Made by a program: the position numbers and the translations under genes. The notes under the pieces are model-generated. The model saw nothing but the letters and a program-made list of their open reading frames with translations, made no database searches and was not told the DNA's origin. From Chitinimonas prasina (GTDB lineage: Bacteria > Pseudomonadota > Gammaproteobacteria > Burkholderiales > Chitinimonadaceae): a DNA stretch of 64,000 bases. The stretch's first letter is position 1. Each line of letters starts with the position of its first letter. Location of the stretch: contig NZ_BSOG01000008.1 in assembly GCF_030160395.1 (NCBI RefSeq), positions 1 to 64,000 of the forward strand. Direction: 5' to 3'. This document shows positions 1-6,933 of this stretch, in pieces.

Positions 1-96
1 GATCTGTCCGAGTGCTTCGTGGCCGTCCAGGCGGCGGAAGATGAGGGCTTCGGGGCCGAGCGGGGTGGTGAGGCGGACATTGCGATGATCGAACAT
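1..96 (-). CDS. vgrG: VgrG (TssI) T6SS spike protein, N-terminal fragment
   Basis: Only the first 32 codons lie in the window; the gene continues past the left edge. The translation starts MFDHRNVRLTTPLGPEAL and goes on with a RRLDGHEAL segment, which is the usual VgrG opening (aromatic/basic residues, then TPLGPDxLxxxxLxGxEAL). VgrG forms the trimeric spike that sits on the Hcp tube and carries effectors. It lies 80 bp downstream of two small genes in the same orientation, at the end of the tssA-hcp-tagJ operon, so a cargo link to the genes just upstream is likely. Start is the ATG at 96; the product's C-terminal extension, if any, cannot be seen. Confidence 0.85.
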   Translation of the reverse strand, partial: MFDHRNVRLTTPLGPEALIFRRLDGHEALGQI

Positions 97-176
97 GCGG
101 ACTATCCCTGGGTATTCATGCTGTGGGCCTAGTGTTGCTGGCGGCACGTATGGGGTTATCGGTTTTAACGGTGTGC

Positions 177-869
177 TTAATTAAACGGGTCTGTCAGCGG
201 GCTGGCCCGGAAGACATACGGGTTGTCGGGTGCTTCGGGTATCAATTGCCAAGCGTCCAGTGCCAGGGTGCGCAACTGCCCACCGTGGCGGGCCTTGGCC
301 TGGGCCTGGAAGTATTCGCCGTCGGCGCTGACAACGATGAGGTCCAGCTTGCCATCGCCGTCGAGATCGCTGATGGCATGGCAGGAGCCGAACAGTGAGA
401 AAACGGCGAAGCTGTCCCGCCCCATGTCGTCCAGCACGACTATGTAGCGCCAGCGCTGCAAGCTGCCGGAGGCGCCGAGAAGGCTGGTGGCGCTCTCGAC
501 GCAGATATGCTGCGCGCCCAGTTGGTAGACATCGGCCGTGGCAAGGTCGAGCTTGCTCAGATCGGCCTGGGGGCCGCCTACGCTAAGCCGGCTGATGGCC
601 AGTGCGTGCCGGTTCAACTGGTACTGGCCCTTGCTGCCTATGGCCAGTTTGCCCAGCGGGGTATCTCGCGTCCAGACCGCGTGCTTGCCGTTGGGGGGCG
701 ATAGCGGGCCCAGCAAGGTCAGCGGTGGTGGCTGGGTGTGCAGCTGGCTGTAGAAACTGTCGTAGTCCTCAAACAGCCGGCCCTCGTCGGCCTGGCTGGG
801 CAGCGCGATCAGGGCGAGCCACAGCAGGGCGAGCATGGCTAGGGATGGCAAGGGCAAAGGGCGGCTCAT
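177..869 (-). CDS. Exported protein with Ca-binding-like DxDxDG motif; candidate immunity or accessory protein
   Basis: A 230-residue protein with a clear signal peptide (basic start, hydrophobic stretch LAMLALLWLALIALP, then SQA-D cleavage-like site). Near residues 168-180 it has DLDGDGKLDL, an FG-GAP/EF-hand-like acidic loop often found in repeat proteins of the periplasm or cell surface. Four cysteines or fewer are seen. The chosen ATG at 869 overlaps the stop of the preceding gene in an ATGA arrangement, so translation is probably coupled. It sits between a phospholipase-like T6SS gene and vgrG. An immunity role is inferred from position and export only; the family is not recognised. Confidence 0.6.
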   Translation of the reverse strand: MSRPLPLPSLAMLALLWLALIALPSQADEGRLFEDYDSFYSQLHTQPPPLTLLGPLSPPNGKHAVWTRDTPLGKLAIGSKGQYQLNRHALAISRLSVGGPQADLSKLDLATADVYQLGAQHICVESATSLLGASGSLQRWRYIVVLDDMGRDSFAVFSLFGSCHAISDLDGDGKLDLIVVSADGEYFQAQAKARHGGQLRTLALDAWQLIPEAPDNPYVFRASPLTDPFN

Positions 870-1198
870 CGGCTTGCCCTCTGTAAGCCTAGCCAGGCGC
901 CACACAGTGCCAGCGGTGCGACGGTGAGCAGCCCCCCTATCAGGTCGTGCGAGGCGCCGCGTGCGCCCATGGCCAGGTACCAAATGAGCATGAGCAGCAG
1001 CACATGCAGCGTCAGGAAAACCAGGCGATGGCGTTTTAGGGTGAAGATCAGCACGCCTATGCTCAGCAGCAGGGTGAGCACGGCGCCGGCCAGCCAGAAC
1101 ATGACGTTGATATTGCCGCTGGCCATGGCCGGGGCACACAGCAGTGCCGCCGCCAGCCAGGCTGGTGGGTGCGGGCGGGGGAGGGCGTGTGGCGCCAT
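866..1198 (-). CDS. Small multi-pass membrane protein; candidate immunity protein
   Basis: A 110-residue protein, mostly hydrophobic: an N-terminal signal-like segment (AWLAAALLCAPAMA), then three apparent membrane helices (around residues 35-57, 60-78 and 84-104) with the basic turn KRHR between the second and third segment. It starts 2 bp after the stop of the phospholipase-like gene and its TGA overlaps the ATG of the next gene, so the three are co-translated. Small inner-membrane proteins next to membrane-attacking T6SS effectors are often immunity proteins; that is the working inference. The start at 1198 was preferred because residues encoded upstream have no sensible composition and overlap the neighbouring gene. 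Confidence 0.6.
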   Translation of the reverse strand: MAPHALPRPHPPAWLAAALLCAPAMASGNINVMFWLAGAVLTLLLSIGVLIFTLKRHRLVFLTLHVLLLMLIWYLAMGARGASHDLIGGLLTVAPLALCGAWLGLQRASR

Positions 1199-1200
1199 GG

Positions 1201-1863
1201 CTAGCCCAAGCCGGTGCTGCAGCCATCGCAGCCAAAGATGAAGAGATTGCCGGCGGGCAGGCGCTTGGCGACAAACCACTCCCAGGCGGTCTTGGTGGCA
1301 AGGTAGAGCTGGCTGTCGTCGCCTGGGTTGATCATTTCCTTGTGGACATGGCCGACTTCTTCGCCAAAGGTCTCTTCGCCTGTCCATAGCTGAAAGCCGC
1401 TATGCGAGGGCGAGGTGGAGTCCTGGATGGTATGCAGTGCCAGCCCGAACTCGAACAAGGCGGTCTTGCGATCGGGGGCGTTCCATGCCCGCTGGTATTG
1501 CGCCCGCACAAAGCGATTGGCTTCGGCCTGGGCTTCATCGGTGGTTTGCCGGGGGCGCCGCATGGCATGCCTGTGGGTGGAATCCAGCCCCTGGTACACC
1601 TTGGCATCGGCGGCGACATGGGCATGGGCCAGTATGGCGCGTTCGTCCTGCGGCAGGTGTCGGCCTATGACCAGAAAGGTGGCCCGCTGGTGGACATAGA
1701 AGCCCTTTTGCGAGGCCCAGGCCAGTTGCACATTGCCCTGCGAACCAGCGCGAACGCCCAGCGCGCCTGCCATGGCGGGCTGGATGCGTTGGGCGATACC
1801 CCGCTCCAGGGGCACCATGCTGCTGCTGGTACCCTGGGGGCCGGGTGTGCGCTGGCCGGCCAT
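1201..1863 (-). CDS. Candidate T6SS effector, zinc-dependent phospholipase C-like
   Basis: A 220-residue protein without signal peptide. It contains many spaced histidines and acids: THRHAM (mid protein), FEFGLALHTIQDSTSPSH and VGHVHKEM, followed by an aromatic AWEWF segment. The HTxQDxxxPxH pattern resembles the metal-binding helices of the zinc-dependent phospholipase C/S1-P1 nuclease fold, and similar segments are seen at the ends of polymorphic toxins. It follows tagJ by 2 bp and precedes two small membrane/exported genes and vgrG, the classic place for a VgrG-delivered effector with its immunity genes. The true start is the ATG at 1863; upstream in-frame codons overlap tagJ. Substrate (lipid or other phosphoester) is not proven; nuclease is the main alternative. 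Confidence 0.6.
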   Translation of the reverse strand: MAGQRTPGPQGTSSSMVPLERGIAQRIQPAMAGALGVRAGSQGNVQLAWASQKGFYVHQRATFLVIGRHLPQDERAILAHAHVAADAKVYQGLDSTHRHAMRRPRQTTDEAQAEANRFVRAQYQRAWNAPDRKTALFEFGLALHTIQDSTSPSHSGFQLWTGEETFGEEVGHVHKEMINPGDDSQLYLATKTAWEWFVAKRLPAGNLFIFGCDGCSTGLG

Positions 1864-1865
1864 GG

Positions 1866-2672
1866 TTACTCTGCCACCGGGTCGAAACGGATTTGCCGTA
1901 CGTCGAGCAGGGCGAATTCTGCGGTGTCGCAGGTGAACTCGCGCTGACCCAGGCCCACCCAGGTATCGGTGTGCGGCTGCAACCATTGGGTGGCGCGCGA
2001 CATGGCCAGCGCGCCGCCCATGGCGGGGGTGCCGGGATAGCGCACGGGTATCAGCGCTGGCGTCTGCTGGCCGCCTGCCAGTTCCAGTTCGGCCTTTACC
2101 CACACCAGGTCGACCAGCGATTCTGGCGCTTGCACGGTGATGCTGTTCAGTTTGTCGAAGGGTATCCAGCGGTACTGGCCGTTGACATGGGCTTCCAGCA
2201 CAGGGCCCAGGCGGCTGTCGGCATCGGCCAGCCAGCTGAAGGGTTGTTCGTTGATCTGGCCTGCACAGGTCGGCGCATCGGCCAGTGCTTGCTGGCGCAG
2301 TATGGCGGCGGCGGCGTGCTGGGCGGCGGCATCGCGCTGCTGGGCTTCGATCAGTTGCGCCAGCCAGGGGGCGGGTTCGCCGATGACGATGGGGGTGGCC
2401 TTGCCGGCGAAGACATCGGCACGGTTGCGCTCGGCAATCAGCACCTGCCGATACAGCTGGGCGAAGGTGGCGTAGTCATCATAGAGCTTGGCCAGGGTAT
2501 CGAGTTGCGTCTGGGCCCGGGTCCAGTCTCCCAGCACGGCCAGCAACTGAAACAGGAAAACGCGTGGCTCCGGTTTGGCCGGAGAGGTGCGTACCTCTGC
2601 CTGCAGGGCTTCCAGTGCTTCTGACGGGCGATTCTCCCGGATCAGGGTTTCGGCATTGCTCGATAAACTCAT
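1866..2672 (-). CDS. tagJ: TagJ (ImpE) T6SS accessory protein
   Basis: A 268-residue cytoplasmic protein of the ImpE/TagJ family. The N-terminal third is a TPR-like helical repeat (the opening has IRENRPSEALEALQAEVR, then FLFQLLAVLGDWTRA), and the C-terminal part has the family's signature YRWIPFDKLNSI and VWVKAELEL segments. TagJ binds the N-terminus of the small sheath protein TssB in other systems and modulates sheath recycling with ClpV. It lies downstream of hcp, separated by a strong hairpin, and 2 bp before the phospholipase-like gene. The ATG at 2672 gives the normal family N-terminus; an ATG 12 bp upstream is possible. Confidence 0.88.
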   Translation of the reverse strand: MSLSSNAETLIRENRPSEALEALQAEVRTSPAKPEPRVFLFQLLAVLGDWTRAQTQLDTLAKLYDDYATFAQLYRQVLIAERNRADVFAGKATPIVIGEPAPWLAQLIEAQQRDAAAQHAAAAILRQQALADAPTCAGQINEQPFSWLADADSRLGPVLEAHVNGQYRWIPFDKLNSITVQAPESLVDLVWVKAELELAGGQQTPALIPVRYPGTPAMGGALAMSRATQWLQPHTDTWVGLGQREFTCDTAEFALLDVRQIRFDPVAE

Positions 2673-2698
2673 TGCGAATCTCATTTGCGGAAGGGAAC

Positions 2699-2730
2699 GG
2701 CAATGGCCGGCGACAGGGCCGACCATTGCC
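2699..2730 (-). repeat. Hairpin between hcp and tagJ
   Basis: Two 13-base arms (2699-2711 and 2718-2730) pair around a 6-base loop with a single G-T/mismatch position. On the transcribed strand no U-run follows, so it is more likely a stabiliser or attenuator behind hcp than a full terminator. A second small GGGCC/GGCCC stem follows at 2733-2746. Confidence 0.55.
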
Positions 2731-2830
2731 TTGGGCCTTGCGGCCCAGCTACTTCGATCTGTCCGGTACCCTGGGCCACGAGACGCACTCCCTGGGGAAG
2801 CGCCCTTGGCTCAGGATGCCTGACAGGGAC

Positions 2831-3319
2831 TTACACCTTCTTGTTAGCCTTGATGTCCCACTCGGACACCACGGCGCCACCCTTGGCGCTACCATCGGCG
2901 CCTTGTGGCTGGTACTCGACCTTGACCTTGGAGAAGGACAGGCCAACGGCTTCCATCACGGATTGGCCGCCGCCGTTGCTGCCCGAAGGGCTCACCGAGC
3001 TGACCAGCACGTCGGTCATGGTGATCTTCAGGTAGTCGAGGGGCTTTTCACCGGCCTTGCGGGCGGTCAGCACAGCCTTGGGGATGTGCTTACCGGACAT
3101 ACAGGTCTGGATCAGGATGGGGCTGGCCTTGTCCAGGAAGTGGACGAAGGACAGGTCGTCAACCGACACCTTGCCTTGGCCGCCACCGGTACCGGCGTGC
3201 ATGCTGGAGGCTTGCGACATGCCCCAGTTGAAGGAAATCAGTTCGATTTCGTTGGCATGCTTGTCGTCAGCCGATTCGCCTTCGATGCCGTCGATTTTCA
3301 GGAACATATCAATTGCCAT
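2831..3319 (-). CDS. hcp: Hcp (TssD) T6SS tube protein
   Basis: A 162-residue Hcp of the Hcp1 type: it begins MAIDMFLKIDGIEGES, has the NEIELISFNWGMSQ segment, a MHAGTGGGQGKVSVDDLSF stretch and the LDKASP helix. Hcp hexamers stack into the inner tube that is driven out by sheath contraction and can hold small effectors. Length matches the family (about 160-170). A strong ribosome site (AAGGAGAAG) lies 7 bases before the ATG, fitting high expression. It follows the amidase-like effector gene by 100 bp and precedes tagJ; the inner pore may carry that effector. Confidence 0.96.
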   Translation of the reverse strand: MAIDMFLKIDGIEGESADDKHANEIELISFNWGMSQASSMHAGTGGGQGKVSVDDLSFVHFLDKASPILIQTCMSGKHIPKAVLTARKAGEKPLDYLKITMTDVLVSSVSPSGSNGGGQSVMEAVGLSFSKVKVEYQPQGADGSAKGGAVVSEWDIKANKKV

Positions 3320-3419
3320 TTACTGCTTCTCCTTGCTTAGAATTTGCGCGCGGGGCGCAGAACGTCTCCCCGGTACGGTGCTGCTATACCAGTGGGATAC
3401 TGGATGGGGTACTGCCTTT

Positions 3420-3881
3420 TTAACCTGCGTTACAAATTGCCGTGTTCCATGCGTAGTAGCGAACCTGGTCACGATCGCGGTTGTTCCATACTTCTCCTAC
3501 TGAACGGGTGCCGGCGCTCTGCGCACCGCCGATGCTGCCGCCCCAGCAGCGAGGGTATTTGTTGCGATACACGGGGCCTTGCACGATGACGACTACGTGG
3601 CCATTGGATTTGACTGGCTGGTGCTCGCCTGCCTTGAGGCAAGCCAAGACGAGATAGCCTTGGCCGGCACGGGTAAGCGCTTCGGCAGGGCTGGCAAGCT
3701 TTGTCCAGTTGCGATCCAGATAGTCGGCAATGCCATCAGCCTGGGTATTGGGCAGGTGTATGCCTAGCTCGGCTGCGACAGCTTTGACGAAACCAGAGCA
3801 GTTGTTCTTGTTGAGCACGCCTGCTGTAAAGGATTGCTCCCAGACTGCACGGCATGCGTCGACGATGCATTTATCAGCCAT
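3420..3881 (-). CDS. Candidate T6SS peptidoglycan amidase effector (Tae-like, NlpC/P60-type)
   Basis: A 153-residue protein with no signal peptide and a Cys/His peptidase layout: NNCSGFVKAVAAELG places Cys28 at the start of a helix, and SNGHVVVIVQGP places His95 on a strand. In Tse1 (Tae1) of Pseudomonas the pair is Cys30/His91, nearly the same spacing. A downstream WGGSIGGAQSAGTRSVGE segment and WNNRDRDQVRYYAW complete a compact single domain. The size is near that of Tae effectors that pass through the Hcp tube. It sits between tssC and hcp, 13 bp after a gene for an exported protein that is the likely immunity partner. Which Tae family it belongs to is uncertain. Confidence 0.72.
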   Translation of the reverse strand: MADKCIVDACRAVWEQSFTAGVLNKNNCSGFVKAVAAELGIHLPNTQADGIADYLDRNWTKLASPAEALTRAGQGYLVLACLKAGEHQPVKSNGHVVVIVQGPVYRNKYPRCWGGSIGGAQSAGTRSVGEVWNNRDRDQVRYYAWNTAICNAG

Positions 3882-3894
3882 GTTTCTCTCTTAC

Positions 3895-4443
3895 TTATTG
3901 TGGTGATGTGCTTTTGCTAACGGTGTTCAGCGGCACCCTGCGCTTGGTCTTGCAACTGGCAAGGCTATCCGCGCTGCATGCTTTGCCCGTAACCAGCTGG
4001 GAGCCTTCCACTTGCCAGCGCAGCCCACTGACATCAAAGGTCTTGATCGTCTTGCAATCACTGGTGCGGTAGATCACCAAGCTGTCGTTGGAGCCGCTGT
4101 ACTCGTGTACCAGCAGGTGCTGTTCGCTCGCGTCCAGAAAGACCGACTTCCTTACCCAGATGCCGCCCTCTTCGATCTTGCATTGCTTCCCATCCTTACG
4201 TTGCTTGATCACGAGTGGTGGCTCGGGAAAGACATCGACCTCGCCTGCTTGGCCTTCGTGGGTAAACAGCACTTCGAGATGCCTACCGTGACCGACGTAT
4301 TGATCGGCAGTTGAGCCTTGACCAATAGGCAGGGGAGTGAAGCCAACCGTTGGGCATGCTGATGCAGCTGCGAAAACCAAAGCGAGACCCGCATACCTTA
4401 GTACTTGCTGCGAGCGTATAAAGGTAAATAATGACATTGTCAT
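3895..4443 (-). CDS. Exported protein, candidate immunity to the adjacent amidase effector
   Basis: A protein of about 182 residues with a signal peptide (basic SQQVLRYAG, hydrophobic LALVFAAASA) ending near a cysteine (ASAC), so either a lipoprotein or a cleaved periplasmic protein. The mature part is beta-rich and has paired cysteines (GKQCKIEEG, SDCKTIKTF, KACSAD, ASCKTK) fit for disulfides. It directly precedes the amidase-like gene by 13 bp. Periplasmic immunity proteins neutralise Tae amidases, so location and neighbour support that role; no sequence family was recognised. ATGs at 4458, 4443 and 4437 are possible starts; none has a strong ribosome site. Confidence 0.62.
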   Translation of the reverse strand: MTMSLFTFIRSQQVLRYAGLALVFAAASACPTVGFTPLPIGQGSTADQYVGHGRHLEVLFTHEGQAGEVDVFPEPPLVIKQRKDGKQCKIEEGGIWVRKSVFLDASEQHLLVHEYSGSNDSLVIYRTSDCKTIKTFDVSGLRWQVEGSQLVTGKACSADSLASCKTKRRVPLNTVSKSTSPQ

Positions 4444-4458
4444 TTCACTTGAGCGCAT

Positions 4459-4826
4459 TGCGACCGTCCAGAAGGCTGGTGCAATGAAGTGTTTAAGTTG
4501 CGGCTAAGCCATGCCACAGTGCTTTGATTGCGGGCAGGAAAATTGCCCTGCCAGCCCTTTATCGGAGGTGTCACGTCTACGGACCGGGCCTTCCGGCAGG
4601 CAGGCGCTGGAAACAGCAGCACTGCACCAGGGGTGGTCGGGTATAGGCGAAGGGCTGCCTTGGCAAGCGCCATCCGATTTCCTCCTGCATCTCAATACGG
4701 ATGCATTATCATTTAATGATATTGTCATAATTGCTGCGCGCAATCTGACGTTTTGCACTGCATTTACTGCTACTGCATGAGTGGGGCAACGGCGGGCTGG
4801 GCCCACCGTTTGCCCGCGTGTGAGTA
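4459..4826. other. Intergenic region after tssC, no supported gene
   Basis: A 368-bp gap between tssC and the candidate immunity gene. Short open frames exist on both strands but none has a ribosome site or sensible composition. The stretch 4690-4745 is clearly AT-richer than its surroundings and contains a perfect 13-base palindrome at 4708-4720 (ATCATT, central T, AATGAT). This could be a separate promoter or operator for the effector-immunity-hcp part of the operon. No clean -35/-10 pair was found. Confidence 0.5.
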
Positions 4827-6326
4827 CTAGCCGCCGCCTTCCTTGGCCGATGGCAGCTTGGACACCAAGCGCAACGACACGGTCAGGCCTTCCAGCTGGT
4901 AATGCGGGCGCAGGAAGAACTTGGCAGCGTAGTAGCCTGGGTTGTCCGCGATTTCTTCCAGATGGACTTCGGCCGCAGCCAGGGGCTTTTCAGCCTTGAC
5001 CGATTCGGACGAGTTGGAAGGATCGCCATCGACGTAGTGCAATATCCATTCGTTGAGCCAGCGCTGCATTTCGTCGCGGCTGGTGAACGAACCGATCTTG
5101 TCGCGCACGATGCACTTGAGGTAGTGGGCAAAGCGGCAGACGGCAAACAGGTAAGGCAGACGGGCAGCCAGCTGGGCGTTGGCGCTGGCATCGGCGTCCA
5201 TGTACTCGGTCGGCTTTTGCAGCGACTGTGCGCCGATAAAGGCGGCCAGATCCGAGTTCTTGCGATGCAGCAGCGGCATGAAGCCGTTCTTGGCCAGCTC
5301 GGCTTCGCGGCGGTCCGAAATGGCGATTTCGGTCGGGCACTTCAGGTCCACGCCACCGTCGTCGGTGGGGAAGGTATGGCAAGGCAGGTTCTCTACCGCG
5401 CCACCCGATTCCACGCCGCGTATACGGGTACACCAGCCGTACTGCTTGAACGAGCGGTTGATGTTGACGGCCATGGCATAGGCCGAGTTGGCCCAGCCGA
5501 AGCGCTCGTGGGCGGCGCCTGCGGTGTCTTCCTCGAAATCGAACTCGTCCACCGGGTTGGTGTTGACACCGTAGGGCAGGCGGGCCAGGAAGCGCGGCAT
5601 GGCCAGGCCCAGGTAGCGGGCGTCTTCCGATTCACGTAGCGAGCGCCAGGCGGCGTATTCCGGGGTCTGGAAAATCTTGGTCAGATCACGCGGGTTGGCC
5701 AGTTCCTGCCACGATTCCATCTGCATCACCGAGGGTGCTGCACCGGTAATGAAGGGGCAGTGCGAAGCGGCGGCAGTACGCGAGATCTCGCGCAGAAGCT
5801 CGACATCGACGGGGCTGTGGTCGAAGAAGTAGTCACCCACCATGCAGCCAAACGGTTCACCGCCGAACTGGCCGTATTCTTCTTCGTAAACACGCTTGAA
5901 GAACGGGCTTTGATCCCAGTTGGTGCCCTTGAAGCGGCGCAGGGTGCGATGCAGATCGGTCTTGGCGACGTTGAACACCTTGACCTTGAGCATCTCGTCG
6001 GTCTCGGTGTTGGTAATGAGGTAATGCAGGCCGCGCCAGGCCGATTCCAGCTGCTGGAAGTCGGCGTGGTGAATGATCAGGTTGAGCTGTTCGGACAGCT
6101 TGCGATCCAGCTGGCCAATGATGGCTTCGATGGACTTGAAAGCGTCGTCGCTGATCAGGTTGGTGTCGCTCAGTACCTGCTTGGCCAGGGTGTGGACAGC
6201 CTGCTCCACGGCGCTGCGGGCTTCGTCGGTCTTGGGACGAAACTCTTTTTGCAGCAGCTGGTAGAAATCATTCTGCTCTTCGTGTTGCGGGCCGGATTTG
6301 GCGAAATCCTGTAATTCGGTGGTCAT
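4827..6326 (-). CDS. tssC: TssC (VipB) contractile sheath large subunit
   Basis: A 499-residue TssC/VipB/ImpD protein. It shows ESAWRGLHYLITNTETDEML near the N-terminal third, the GEPFGCMVGDYFFDHSP segment, PFITGAAPSVM, the GVNTNPVDEFDFEE stretch and the ending HYQLEGLTVSLRLVSKLP. With TssB it forms the cytoplasmic contractile sheath around Hcp. Length is normal. A ribosome site (AGGGAGCA) precedes the ATG; tssB ends 18 bp upstream, so both are made from one transcript. Its C-terminus is followed by a 380-bp gap before the effector-immunity pair, unlike most clusters where hcp follows directly. Confidence 0.97.
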   Translation of the reverse strand: MTTELQDFAKSGPQHEEQNDFYQLLQKEFRPKTDEARSAVEQAVHTLAKQVLSDTNLISDDAFKSIEAIIGQLDRKLSEQLNLIIHHADFQQLESAWRGLHYLITNTETDEMLKVKVFNVAKTDLHRTLRRFKGTNWDQSPFFKRVYEEEYGQFGGEPFGCMVGDYFFDHSPVDVELLREISRTAAASHCPFITGAAPSVMQMESWQELANPRDLTKIFQTPEYAAWRSLRESEDARYLGLAMPRFLARLPYGVNTNPVDEFDFEEDTAGAAHERFGWANSAYAMAVNINRSFKQYGWCTRIRGVESGGAVENLPCHTFPTDDGGVDLKCPTEIAISDRREAELAKNGFMPLLHRKNSDLAAFIGAQSLQKPTEYMDADASANAQLAARLPYLFAVCRFAHYLKCIVRDKIGSFTSRDEMQRWLNEWILHYVDGDPSNSSESVKAEKPLAAAEVHLEEIADNPGYYAAKFFLRPHYQLEGLTVSLRLVSKLPSAKEGGG

Positions 6327-6344
6327 GCAATCATGCTCCCTGGC

Positions 6345-6875
6345 TTATTCGGCAACGGTGGCGGCCGTATCGGCGGCTTCGGCCTTGGGGCTGCTGGACA
6401 GGCTGGCCAGCAGGGCCGGGTCTTGCAGCAACTTGGCGATCAGCGACTCGGCGCCGGTCTTGCCGTCCATATAGGTCAGCAGGTTGGCCAGTTGCTGGCG
6501 GGCTTCCAGCAGCTTGCGCAGCGGTTCGATCTGGCGGGCAATGGCGGCCGGCGAGAAGTCGTCCATGCTCTCGAAGCTGACGTCAATGCTGAGGTTGCCT
6601 TCGCCGGTGAGGGCGTTGGGTACGCTGAAAACGGCGCGGGGGCGGAGCGACTTCATGCGCGAGTCGAAGTTGTCGACGTCGATCTCCATGAACTTGCGGT
6701 CGGCCAGCGAGCCTTGGTCCACTTCGGACTTGCCGGAGAGGTCGGACAGCACGCCCATCACGAAGGGCAACTGCACCTTCTTTTCGGCGCCGTAGACTTC
6801 AACGTCGTATTCGATCTGTACGCGCGGTGCGCGGTTACGGGCAATGAATTTTTGTCCGCTATCACTTTTAGCCAT
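6345..6875 (-). CDS. tssB: TssB (VipA) contractile sheath small subunit
   Basis: A 176-residue TssB/VipA/ImpB protein starting MAKSDSGQKFIARNRAPRV, then IEYDVEVYGAEKKVQLPFVMGVLSDL in pieces, a typical family N-terminus. The middle KFMEIDVDNFDSRM and the C-terminal helical part (LLEARQQLANLLTYMDGK) are also standard. TssB pairs with TssC to build the sheath; its N-terminal region is the usual TagJ contact and its inter-domain helix is recognised by ClpV via TssC. It starts 58 bp after tssA and lies directly before tssC. Confidence 0.97.
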   Translation of the reverse strand: MAKSDSGQKFIARNRAPRVQIEYDVEVYGAEKKVQLPFVMGVLSDLSGKSEVDQGSLADRKFMEIDVDNFDSRMKSLRPRAVFSVPNALTGEGNLSIDVSFESMDDFSPAAIARQIEPLRKLLEARQQLANLLTYMDGKTGAESLIAKLLQDPALLASLSSSPKAEAADTAATVAE

Positions 6876-6933
6876 GAGGGGTCCTTGCTAGCTGAGGTGG
6901 GTAGAGATTTGCGTTTCGGCCTGCAATGACCGT

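Noticed and set aside
1866-2103. N-terminal extension of the phospholipase-like gene
   Set aside because: The added residues overlap tagJ, are Arg-rich and without signal or conservation; the ATG at 1863 is right after the tagJ stop.
4511-4780. 89-codon plus-strand frame with CxxC-like start
   Set aside because: No ribosome site, opposite direction to the operon, and composition typical of chance.
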